Positions 10,401 to 16,984 of a DNA stretch of 64,000 nucleotides are shown in pieces. Where the stretch lies: contig CAKULV010000001.1 in assembly GCA_934667425.1 (NCBI GenBank), forward strand, positions 186,001 to 250,000. The letters run 5' to 3'. This stretch comes from an uncultured Kiritimatiellota bacterium. GTDB lineage: Bacteria; Verrucomicrobiota; Kiritimatiellia; RFP12; UBA1067. The number at the start of each line of letters is the position of its first letter. Position 1 is the stretch's first letter. Under the pieces are notes generated by a model. It had not been told where the DNA came from. It was given only the letters and a program-made list of their open reading frames with translations, and ran no database searches. The position numbers were made by a program, and so were the translations under genes.

Positions 10401-10787
10401 CGGCTCACCGACTCGGCCATGACGTCAATCGACTCCATAAATTCCGGCGAGACTGCGCTTTCCTACTACGATGCGCCGATGGAGCAGCCGTTCTTCAAGA
10501 CGCGCTCGATCGAGACGGACATCACGATCGCGAACGGCGCCACGGTGGTGATGGGCGGCCTGATAACCGAGGAGCGCAAGTCGATGGAGGACAAGATTCC
10601 GTTCCTTGGAGACATTCCCTGGCTCGGCCGCTTCTTCCGCAGCCGTTCCGAGTGGAGCAACAAGCGCAACCTGCTCATCTTCGTGACGGCGCGTCTCGTC
10701 GATCCGATGGGTCGCCAGATCTCCATGGGCGTTGCGGATGACACGTCCACCGAGGAGGCGAAGGTCACGGCCGCTCCTGAAGACTGA
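7443..10787 (+). CDS. Secretin, outer-membrane channel of the pilus-like system (Amuc_1098/PilQ/GspD type)
   Basis: 1114 residues, long for a secretin. Signal peptide MITVKRLVVPGMVCAAMAGAMVAFAQ. Residues about 35-180 are a low-complexity Ala/Glu/Lys/Pro region that probably spans the periplasm or peptidoglycan. Residues about 190-400 look TPR-like (repeated R-rich helices, VSDLDKALEECELVIRFDPYNSEALELRRR). N0/N1-type domains follow, then the secretin domain: VGVILQVTPELSQGGQLINLHLHPQV and near the C-terminus TDITIANGATVVMGGL with IPFLGDIPWLGRFFRS and NLLIFVTARLV, the canonical secretin signature. Gly/Ser-rich loops near 840-930 fit gate-loop insertions. Last gene of the cluster, followed by a terminator. 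No traffic ATPase, PilC or pilin gene is visible nearby. Confidence 0.93.
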   Translation: MITVKRLVVPGMVCAAMAGAMVAFAQDDLDNLLKDLESNGAKPAAAETKKEPANVPAPAVADEVVEKKEETPAAEEKKVEEPVAEAAPASAAEEKKPEETVAEAAPAAGEKAGEPKAEAATEAVAVKVEAKEEKKPVEAEAAVAAKPAEKGASEAEVASFLDDLARVPGDGKKAANAAPAPAKAAVAVVVAKPADPDAELISDLMATESLRREAMDAQAKREVMAARDAMSGRDWDTAYRKYSLAFKHLSDRADSVEFRRECAQGMAEARYQAGRQAYRSGEMDLARQLAVEARTLRHPRAQALIEAIEGDTISVEEKDVSEIAHRRNDKDYKEDRNSIRRRLRRSAQYLAVSDLDKALEECELVIRFDPYNSEALELRRRIQRRRDVILDKERTATREGMIADVNAAWRPVYAVNSLELKGIDGGTTRTNLGNDKERTMEQLVEKRMKEMILPSISFRPPATIADAVEYFKQASRDFDRPDIPIDQRGFNFVLDLGKQLVAQGGGESASADTGNDFAASAESSDSAASGSPDGMPLIPAIAANNVSLWDALKLVCRVTKFKFQIQEGPVVMVMPESMTTEDLVTRTYDVTENFAERMSGAAEDVQDMKGGFGGGSSKGSDEASGDDQEASWKKFFSLMGVKWAEGSSIVYLKTIGKLRVTNTKDQLAVIEAALAGELGATPKLIEIEARFVEVAQEDLNSLGFEWLLNSDYTLGMNGKLGKMLGIKGGKWGQNSTTTTTVKPGDPNIPGSTTITTTSTTEYDQHSGSNWARNRGGKRNIGITGDPSTYQSGMRYLSTDGNHISGQGYSTNDQFMRVNAFLGNADLSMILHMLSQRSDTDLLSAPKVLTGPGKEATMKVVTEYIYPTEYDVQLTASGGGSSGSSSGGGSSEILAVVEPQNFTMREVGVILQVTPELSQGGQLINLHLHPQVVSDPTWKNYGMRIPKSSNSQYDTFGSVGSIMTSLITSITTLGGTLTEEERTALRTRLTDSAMTSIDSINSGETALSYYDAPMEQPFFKTRSIETDITIANGATVVMGGLITEERKSMEDKIPFLGDIPWLGRFFRSRSEWSNKRNLLIFVTARLVDPMGRQISMGVADDTSTEEAKVTAAPED

Positions 10788-10804
10788 GGGCCGGTTCGGT
10801 AAGG

Positions 10805-10840
10805 AAAAATCCCGCTCCCGAAAAGGGGCGGGATTTTTTT
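10805..10840 (+). terminator. Intrinsic terminator after the secretin gene
   Basis: A GC-rich stem (AATCCCGC paired with GCGGGATT, extended by a C-run against a G-run around the loop) is followed by a run of seven T. It lies 18 nt after the secretin stop and closes the pilus-like operon. Confidence 0.9.
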
Positions 10841-10925
10841 ATTTGCGATTTACGATTTGCGATTTACGATTGCATTTAGGGATTTGCGATTTTTCGATTT
10901 ACGATTTACGATTGCATTTAGCCAT
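10841..10925. repeat. Heptanucleotide repeat block, left arm
   Basis: Tandem 7-mers of the type ATTTGCG / ATTTACG (about eight units), twice ending in ATTGCATTTAG. The inverse units (ATCGCAA, ATCGTAA) recur at 11351-11520, so this and the right block form a loose inverted repeat around the 45-bp direct repeats. The same heptamers recur at 30360-30521 and 31971-32190. Confidence 0.85.
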
Positions 10926-10946
10926 TGGGCAATTTGAGGATTTGTC

Positions 10947-11282
10947 GTGGCGACATATCTCCCGAACGAAGTGAGCCGCGCAAGCGGTCGCTATAGTGGC
11001 GACGGCGCCTCGCCGTCGTGCATGGTACGGGGTTGCGCATCCATAGTGGCGACATATCCCCCGAACGAAGTGAGCCGCGCAAGCGGTCGCAAGAGGGGTG
11101 CGCCCTCGCCGTCGTGCATGGCATGGGGGGGAGGGTCGCGCTTGTCGCGACCGCCACGAATAGGCAACGGGAGGGAAGCGCTCCCGCGCGTCCGTTGCCC
11201 AACGCCGTTTTCGGTCGAGCGGGAGCTCGACCCTCCCGTGGCAATATATCCCCCGAGCGAAGTGAGCCGCGCAAGCGGTCGC
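10947..11282. repeat. Three copies of a 45-bp direct repeat with hairpins between
   Basis: Copies at 10947-10991, 11046-11090 and 11238-11282 share the core CGAACGAAGTGAGCCGCGCA (one base differs in copy 3) followed by AGCGGTCGC. Copies 1 and 2 are each followed by a second shared piece containing CTCGCCGTCGTGCATGG. Between copies 2 and 3 there is a hairpin (GTCGCG-CTTGT-CGCGAC) and G/C-rich mirror pieces built on GGGAG and CTCCC. No protein is supported here. Spacers are short, unequal and mostly repeats themselves, so this is not a CRISPR array. Confidence 0.85.
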
Positions 11283-11311
11283 AACAAGTGCGACCCTCCC
11301 GTGCGTATGGC

Positions 11312-11525
11312 GGCGATTTCATCGAAATCGCCCTGCCAAGTCCGCGAGGCAAATGCCTAAATCAACAAATGCCTAAATGCAATCGTAAATCATAAATTCT
11401 CCACTGCAATCGCAAATCGCAAATGAAATTGCCCTGCCAAGCCGGGCCGCCCCAAATAAATCAAACAATGCCTAAATTTCTAAATGCAATCGCAAATCGA
11501 AGATCACAAATGAAATCGCCCTGCC
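11312..11525. repeat. Inverted repeat and right heptamer arm
   Basis: GGCGATTTC at 11312-11320 and GAAATCGCC at 11324-11332 form a perfect 9-bp hairpin. The sequence GAAATCGCCCTGCC or a one-base variant then recurs near 11424 and 11513, separated by heptamer runs ATCGCAA/ATCGTAA and by AATGCCTAAAT units. Together with the left arm this fills the interval between the secretin and tcdA. Confidence 0.8.
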
Positions 11526-12241
11526 ATTTGCGTGCCTATCACAAGGGAGGCGAGGGCCATCCCGAATGCGCACGTTACCGGCATCAGGCTGCCTTTGACG
11601 CCGTTTGCCGACTTCATGGGCAGTTCCTCGGAATGTACGCAGATGTGCCTTGGAATCGGCTGTCCGCATTTCCTGAACCTGTTTCGGAGGGCGCGGGCGA
11701 GTCCATCGCCGGTGACCTTGCTGAACGGGGATGTCTTTACCCTCGTGGGGTCTGTTCGCAAGGCGGCCCCCATCGACGAGAAGAGGATGGGCCTTCGCAT
11801 CTTACCGCCTTCGGCGACGGCAGGATTGGCGCATCTCTGGATGAGGTGGGCCTTGCAGTCTACGGAGTCTATCGCATCGATCACGAAATCGGCGGAATCG
11901 AGCTCGTTGTCGAACCTGGCGGCGGACGCTGGCGTGTAGCGTTCGGCGATCGACGCTATCGACGCATCGGGCGCAATGTCCAGCAGAATGTCGCGGAGGA
12001 CCTCCACCTTCATCCGTCCTACGGTAGACGGTGTCGCCTGCCGCTGGCGGTTCACGTTTGACTCGGCTACAATGTCATCGTCAACGAGCGTAATGTTGCG
12101 TACACCCGTGCGCACAAGCGCCTCTGCGCACCATCCGCCGACGCCGCCGACGCCGAATATTGCCACGCGATAGCCGGAAATGCGGCTGAATGCCTCATCT
12201 CCGAGAAGGGATATTGATCGTTCGAATATGCTGTCCGTCAC
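11504..12241 (-). CDS. tcdA: tRNA threonylcarbamoyladenosine dehydratase (ThiF/E1-like)
   Basis: Cytoplasmic ATP-dependent enzyme cyclising t6A to ct6A at position 37 of ANN-decoding tRNAs. The E1-like Rossmann motif VAIFGVGGVGGWCAEALVRTG is near the N-terminus, followed by VDDDIVAESNVNRQ and DFVIDAIDSVDCK, standard for TcdA. The frame extends to an ATG at 12331, but I choose the GTG at 12241 (245 residues, VTDSIFERS...), because family members begin with an FERxxxLLGxEA-like stretch and because TATAAT on the minus strand (12254-12249) ends 7 nt before this GTG. That would make the mRNA leaderless. The 3' end lies in the repeat region. Divergent from fabH. Confidence 0.9.
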   Translation of the reverse strand: MTDSIFERSISLLGDEAFSRISGYRVAIFGVGGVGGWCAEALVRTGVRNITLVDDDIVAESNVNRQRQATPSTVGRMKVEVLRDILLDIAPDASIASIAERYTPASAARFDNELDSADFVIDAIDSVDCKAHLIQRCANPAVAEGGKMRRPILFSSMGAALRTDPTRVKTSPFSKVTGDGLARALRNRFRKCGQPIPRHICVHSEELPMKSANGVKGSLMPVTCAFGMALASLVIGTQMAGRFHL

Positions 12242-12254
12242 GGCGCGTATTATA
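12239..12254 (-). promoter_or_regulatory. Leaderless-type promoter of tcdA
   Basis: TATAAT on the minus strand at 12254-12249, then exactly 7 nt, then the GTG start at 12241-12239; transcription would start at or next to the start codon. No Shine-Dalgarno sequence is present. Confidence 0.6.
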
Positions 12255-12293
12255 CCACCAAGACAGGCCGGTGCGATTAGCCTTTCGTTAGAC

Positions 12294-12322
12294 TTGCGCA
12301 AACGGCGCGGATTGTATACAAT
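12294..12322 (+). promoter_or_regulatory. Sigma-70 promoter of fabH
   Basis: TTGCGC (12294-12299), 17-nt spacer, TACAAT (12317-12322). The identical pair of hexamers with the same spacing occurs before rplU (60449-60477), which strengthens both. A GGAGGAAGGG ribosome site follows at 12339-12348. Confidence 0.7.
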
Positions 12323-12354
12323 ATGCGGCATAATTTTTGGAGGAAGGGATAAGA

Positions 12355-13335
12355 ATGTCCGTACGCATACTCGGCACGGGAAGCTATTTGCCGCCCAAGG
12401 TTGTCACGAACGACGACCTTTCAAAGTCGCTGGACACGAATGACGAATGGATATGGTCGCACACGGGAATCAGGTCGCGCCATATCGCGGAGTCGGATGA
12501 CTGCACGTCCTCGATGGCGGCGAAGGCCGCCAAGGTCGCCCTTGAGGCGGCTGGGGTGTCTCCATCGGAGATTGGCCTCATCATAGTTGCGACCTCCACG
12601 CCGGATTACGCCACGTTCCCTTCCACCGCCTGCCTGGTGCAGGCCGAGCTTGGGTGTTCCGAGGCCGGGGCCTTCGATCTCCAGGCGGCGTGTGCGGGTT
12701 TTGTGTATGCCCTGGAGCAGGCGCGCTGCTGGGCCAAGGTGAATCGCGGCGCCAAGGCGCTCGTCATCGGGGCGGAGACGCTGTCGCGCATCGTGGATTG
12801 GCGAGACCGCGGCAGCTGCATCCTGTTCGGTGATGGCGCCGGGGCGGTGGTGATTGGCGAGGCCGAGGTCGACGGGCCTTCCGCGCACACCGTGCTCTGG
12901 GCGGACGGGAAGGGCGCGTCGTTCATATATCGCGATGGCGGCACGCGGCTCAAGCCGCAGCCCGGCATGTTCCCGATCCCCACGCTCGTCCTCCAGGGCC
13001 ACGATGTGTTTGCGTTCGCGGTACGCGCCCTGGCGAAGGTCACGAACCAGCTTTGCGAAAAGCTCGGCACCACGCCGTCATCGCTTGACCGCGTGTTCGC
13101 GCATCAGGCCAACGGGCGCATAATCGAGGCCGTCGCCCGCCGCATGAAGCTTCCCCTCGAGAAGTTCTACCTGAACCTGGAGACCACCGGGAACACGTCT
13201 GCGGCATCCATCCCGATTGCGCTGGACGAGGCGGTTCGCAGGGGCGAGCTTAAGGACGGGATGAGGATAGTGCTGTGCGGCTTCGGTGCGGGGCTCACAT
13301 ATGCAGGCACGTACATGCAGTGGCCGCACCTGTGA
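12355..13335 (+). CDS. fabH: 3-oxoacyl-ACP synthase III (KAS III)
   Basis: Starts fatty acid synthesis by condensing acetyl-CoA with malonyl-ACP in the cytoplasm. 326 residues, family-typical. ATG 12355 is chosen over the in-frame TTG at 12337 because GGAGGAAGGG sits just upstream. Catalytic triad visible: Cys113 in QAACAGF, His250 in VFAHQANGR, Asn280 in TTGNTSAAS (E. coli Cys112, His244, Asn274). The conserved C-terminal LCGFGAGLTY is present. First gene of fabH-fabF-fabZ-recJ; no acpP, fabD or fabG lies in this cluster. Confidence 0.97.
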   Translation: MSVRILGTGSYLPPKVVTNDDLSKSLDTNDEWIWSHTGIRSRHIAESDDCTSSMAAKAAKVALEAAGVSPSEIGLIIVATSTPDYATFPSTACLVQAELGCSEAGAFDLQAACAGFVYALEQARCWAKVNRGAKALVIGAETLSRIVDWRDRGSCILFGDGAGAVVIGEAEVDGPSAHTVLWADGKGASFIYRDGGTRLKPQPGMFPIPTLVLQGHDVFAFAVRALAKVTNQLCEKLGTTPSSLDRVFAHQANGRIIEAVARRMKLPLEKFYLNLETTGNTSAASIPIALDEAVRRGELKDGMRIVLCGFGAGLTYAGTYMQWPHL

Positions 13336-13366
13336 TTTATGTGATTTAAGAATAAGGAGGAGTCAG

Positions 13367-14626
13367 ATGAAGAAGGTTGTTGTCACGGGACTCGGCATGG
13401 TCACGCCGGTCGGGAACGGCAAGGTCGCCACATGGAATGCGCTGAAGGCGGGCAAGTGCGGAATAGGGCGGATAACGAAGTTCGACCCTTCGCGCTGCAC
13501 ATGCCAGGTCGCGGGCGAGCTGAAGGATTTCGATGCCTATCTCGCAGAGACCGGCTATGTGGACAAGAAGTCCATGCGCCACATGGATCCGTTTTCTGTA
13601 TATGGCGTGGCGGCGGCCGTCGAGGCCTGGCGCGATGCCGGCTTCACGGACGACAACAAGCCCGACATGGATCGCGTGGGCACGATGGTCGGAAACGGCA
13701 TCGGGGGCATGCATACGACAGGAGAGGCGTGGAAGACGCTTCTCGAGCGCGGGCCGGACAGGCTCTCTCCGCTGGCCATCCCCGAACTGATCGCGAACGA
13801 AGGCGCCGGCAACATATCGATGGCCCTTGGCGCAAAGGGCCCTGCGCTGACCACCGTCACGGCGTGCGCCTCGTCCACCGATGCCCTGGGGCAGGCTCTT
13901 GACCTGATCCGCGTCGGCCGGGCCGACGTGGTCATAGCCGGCGGCACGGAGGCCACGATAATGGAATTCGCGGTTGGCGGCTTCATGAAGATGCGGGCGC
14001 TGGCCACGCAGTTCAACGACTGTCCCGAGAAGGCGTCGCGTCCGTTCAACATCGACCGCAACGGCTTTGTGATGGGCGAGGGAGCCGCGATGCTGATCCT
14101 CGAGACGGAGGAGCGCGCGAAGGCCCGGGGGGCGAAGATATACTGCGAGCTGGCCGGATACGGCGCCACGTCCGACGCATACCACATAACGGCCCCCGAT
14201 CCGTCTGGCGAGGGTGCGGTAAAGGCCATCAGGATCGCGCTCAGGGATGCGGGCGTGGATGATCTCGCCACGGTGGACTACATAAACGCGCACGGCACCT
14301 CCACGCATCTCAACGACGTCATGGAGACGAAGGCGTTCAAGGAGGTGTTCGGCGAGGAGCAGGCGCGGAAGATCAAGATATCGTCCACGAAGTCCATGAC
14401 CGGCCATCTGCTTGGCGCCACGGGTGCGCTTGAGGCCGCGGTCTGCGCGATGGCGATAGACGACAGGTTCGTCCCCCCGACGATCAATTACGAGAACCCC
14501 GATCCGGAGTGCGACCTCGACTACACCCCCAACGTGGGCGTGGCGAAGGAGATCCGCGTCGCCGTAAGCACATCGCTTGGATTCGGCGGACACAACGGGG
14601 CGCTTGTGTTCAAGGCCGTGAAGTAA
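13367..14626 (+). CDS. fabF: 3-oxoacyl-ACP synthase II (KAS II)
   Basis: Elongating beta-ketoacyl-ACP synthase. 419 residues from ATG 13367, preceded by AAGGAGGAG. Catalytic residues seen: Cys167 (VTACASSTDA), His309 (YINAHGTSTHLND) and His347 (STKSMTGHLLGATGA), with Lys342 in the conserved STKS. The C-terminal SLGFGGHNGALVF matches the family. Frame is open upstream to 13286, overlapping fabH, but that part is not family sequence. Followed 14 nt later by fabZ. Confidence 0.97.
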   Translation: MKKVVVTGLGMVTPVGNGKVATWNALKAGKCGIGRITKFDPSRCTCQVAGELKDFDAYLAETGYVDKKSMRHMDPFSVYGVAAAVEAWRDAGFTDDNKPDMDRVGTMVGNGIGGMHTTGEAWKTLLERGPDRLSPLAIPELIANEGAGNISMALGAKGPALTTVTACASSTDALGQALDLIRVGRADVVIAGGTEATIMEFAVGGFMKMRALATQFNDCPEKASRPFNIDRNGFVMGEGAAMLILETEERAKARGAKIYCELAGYGATSDAYHITAPDPSGEGAVKAIRIALRDAGVDDLATVDYINAHGTSTHLNDVMETKAFKEVFGEEQARKIKISSTKSMTGHLLGATGALEAAVCAMAIDDRFVPPTINYENPDPECDLDYTPNVGVAKEIRVAVSTSLGFGGHNGALVFKAVK

Positions 14627-14640
14627 GGAACGCAAGAATT

Positions 14641-15135
14641 ATGGACTATCCGCAGTTTAAAGAGGAGTTCCACATTCCCGGCAGGACGCTCCTGCCGCAT
14701 CGCGATCCGTTCCTCTTTGTCGACGAGCTCATTTCGGCGGACGAGACCGGTGCGCTTGGCAGGTATACCTATACCGATCCGGCGACGGCCATCCCGGGCA
14801 AGGCGGTGAACACGTTCTTCGAGGGCCATTTCCCGACGTATCCCGTCGTGCCGGGCGTGGTGCTCATCGAGTCGATGGCGCAGGTCGCCGGTGCGGCGAT
14901 CGTCGCCCGGAAGATCCTGCCCGAGGGAAATGCGGCATTTCTGCTCGCAAAGGTCGAGGACGTGCGCTTCCGCCGTCCAGTGCGCCCCGGCGATACCCTT
15001 TACACGGTCGTGAAGAATGTGCGGCTGAAGGCCGGCAGGCTCGGCGAGTTCTCCATGAAGGGATATGTCGATGGGACGCTTGCCGCCGAGGCAACCTGCA
15101 CCTGCGTGCTTGGCACGATGGACAACATGAAGTGA
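14641..15135 (+). CDS. fabZ: 3-hydroxyacyl-ACP dehydratase
   Basis: Hot-dog fold dehydratase of fatty acid elongation. 164 residues. LLPHRDPFLFVDEL at 17-30 and the catalytic FFEGHFPTYPVVPGVVLIES at 59-78 with His63 and Glu77 match FabZ (FxGHFPxxPVxPGVxxxE). TAAGGAA upstream is the likely ribosome site. Its stop lies 4 nt before the GTG of recJ. Being next to fabH and fabF supports the role. A FabA-like isomerase function is less likely because FabZ-type spacing is kept. Confidence 0.94.
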   Translation: MDYPQFKEEFHIPGRTLLPHRDPFLFVDELISADETGALGRYTYTDPATAIPGKAVNTFFEGHFPTYPVVPGVVLIESMAQVAGAAIVARKILPEGNAAFLLAKVEDVRFRRPVRPGDTLYTVVKNVRLKAGRLGEFSMKGYVDGTLAAEATCTCVLGTMDNMK

Positions 15136-15139
15136 TCTG

Positions 15140-16882
15140 GTGGCGGCGGTTCTTGCCCGTCGCCATTCTGGTTCCCTTCCTTCTCCTTCACGGGCTTTTG
15201 GCATGGGGTGGATCCTTGACGCTCTGCTTGCGAAGCGTGGCCTGACGGGTTCGTCGCTTGAGGAATACCTTGATCCGGCGCTTCGTCGCCTTGCGAGGTT
15301 CGATGCGCTTCCGGGGATCATGGAGGCGGCCGGCGCCATATTGCCGTTCGTTCGTGATCGCCGCACGATAGTCGTGTTCGGCGACTACGATTGCGATGGC
15401 GTCTGCGCCAGCGCAATCCTCGCGAAGACGCTGATCCGCCTTGGGGCGAACGTAAGGCAGTTCGTGCCGGATCGGTTTTCCGAAGGGTACGGGCTCACCT
15501 CCGCAAGCATCGTCAGGATGCTTGCCGAAATCCCGGATGTGGCCCTGGTCGTCACGGTCGATTGCGGCATCTCGTCCATGGAGGAGGTGCGGCTGCTCAA
15601 GTCCAGGGGGATAGCAGTGGTCGTGACGGATCACCATCTGCCCCCGGAAACATTGCCGGAGTGCGACGCCGTGGTGGACATGAAGGCGGCCGCCGGATGT
15701 GCCGCGCTGGACGAGTTCGGCGCGAGGGACATCTGCGGAGCCGGGGTCGCGTTCTTCCTGGCCAACGCCCTCGTGGCCAGGGCGACAAGCCTCGGCATGT
15801 ATTCCGGCGAGAAGTTCGGAGCTCCGCTTCTCGTACTCGCGGGACTGGCCACGGTTGTGGACATAGTTCCGCTCGTCGGGCAGAACAGGATACTTGCGGC
15901 GAATGCGCTCAGGATGTTCCGTGCGGCCCCGGTCGGCCTCCTGGAACTGCTTTCGAGGGCGCAGCGCCGCTCGGGGACGGTGACGTCCCGGGACTTTGGA
16001 TTCCTTCTGGGGCCGAGGATAAACGCCGCCGGACGCATGGCGACGGCAAGGGACGCCTGCGACCTCCTGATGGCCGAAGACCGTGAACAGGCCCGCAATC
16101 TGGCGCAGCGCGTCGATGTCCACAATGCGGAGCGCAAGACCGTAGAGGGCCGGATGCTCTCGTCCGTGGAGGGCAGCCTGCCGGAGGCCGGCATTGCCGC
16201 CATTGTCGTCGGCTGCGGGAAGGGCGACTCCATCCCCGGCTGGCACACCGGGGTCGCGGGCAACGTGGCGTCCCGGCTGGTCGACAGGTACGGGGTGCCG
16301 GCGGCGGTCGTTGTGAACGGCATCGGGAGCGTGCGCGCCCCTGACGGCTACAACGTGTACGACGCGCTGACGGGCTGTTCGGATCATCTGCTGAGGTTTG
16401 GCGGCCATGTAGCCGCCGGCGGGTTTGCGGTCAAGCCCGGAAGGTTCGACGATTTCAAGGCTGCGTTCGTTGCGGCATGCGAATCCCAGTGCGCGGCCGG
16501 CGCGAATGTGTCGCAAGGGACGAATGGACTGCGCGAGCCGGACCTGTGGATCTCGCCCGGAGACCTTACGCTTGCGCTCCACGACGAGCTGCAGGCAATG
16601 GCTCCGTTCGGCGAAGGCAACCCGGAGCCGGAGTTCGGGCTGCGCGGCGTGCTGTTCTCCGGCATAAGGCTCATTGGCGAAAGCGGGAAGCACGCATCGT
16701 TCCAGTTCGCCGACCGCCGCATCCCGCGCGCGGTGTGGTGGGGACACGGGACGCTTGCCGAGCGTCTGCGTTCGCGGTCTTCGGAGCGCTTCGACATCAC
16801 GTTCACACTTGAGGTGTCGGACTGGGGCGGCGGGGATGAGCCGCACCTGGAATTGCGCGTAACCTCCCTTGCCTCGGCATAG
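15140..16882 (+). CDS. recJ: Single-stranded-DNA-specific exonuclease RecJ
   Basis: 5'-3' single-strand exonuclease acting in recombination and mismatch repair. 580 residues if the GTG at 15140 is used; ATG 15203 (MGWILDALLAKRG) is an alternative nearer to the conserved region, and no clear ribosome site decides between them. DHH-family motifs: VFGDYDCDGVCASAIL at about 73-88, VTVDCGISS at about 130-138, VVTDHHLPP at about 155-163. A DHHA1-type nucleic-acid-binding part (LLRFGGHVAAGGFAVKPGRF) and a C-terminal OB-like part follow. Translationally linked with fabZ. Confidence 0.93.
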   Translation: MAAVLARRHSGSLPSPSRAFGMGWILDALLAKRGLTGSSLEEYLDPALRRLARFDALPGIMEAAGAILPFVRDRRTIVVFGDYDCDGVCASAILAKTLIRLGANVRQFVPDRFSEGYGLTSASIVRMLAEIPDVALVVTVDCGISSMEEVRLLKSRGIAVVVTDHHLPPETLPECDAVVDMKAAAGCAALDEFGARDICGAGVAFFLANALVARATSLGMYSGEKFGAPLLVLAGLATVVDIVPLVGQNRILAANALRMFRAAPVGLLELLSRAQRRSGTVTSRDFGFLLGPRINAAGRMATARDACDLLMAEDREQARNLAQRVDVHNAERKTVEGRMLSSVEGSLPEAGIAAIVVGCGKGDSIPGWHTGVAGNVASRLVDRYGVPAAVVVNGIGSVRAPDGYNVYDALTGCSDHLLRFGGHVAAGGFAVKPGRFDDFKAAFVAACESQCAAGANVSQGTNGLREPDLWISPGDLTLALHDELQAMAPFGEGNPEPEFGLRGVLFSGIRLIGESGKHASFQFADRRIPRAVWWGHGTLAERLRSRSSERFDITFTLEVSDWGGGDEPHLELRVTSLASA

Positions 16883-16916
16883 GGATATCCTATGGGTAGC
16901 AATGAAAACTTCTAAT

Positions 16917-16946
16917 GCTCCGATATGCGCCGGAGCGTGGTATACT
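16917..16946 (+). promoter_or_regulatory. metY promoter region with inverted repeat
   Basis: TATACT at 16941-16946 is a good -10 box. GCTCCG (16917-16922) and CGGAGC (16931-16936) form a perfect 6-bp inverted repeat occupying the -35 and spacer region, a plausible operator for sulfur-amino-acid control. No SAM riboswitch fold is apparent in the 38-nt leader. Confidence 0.45.
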
Positions 16947-16984
16947 TTGCGCCGTTTTCAGGAAACAGCGAAAGGAGCAAAACG

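Noticed and set aside
10947..11282. CRISPR array
   Set aside because: Repeats are 45 bp with only three copies; spacers are unequal and consist largely of other repeats. No cas genes are visible.
16880..16984. SAM riboswitch before metY
   Set aside because: The leader after the TATACT box is only about 38 nt and has no multi-stem fold.
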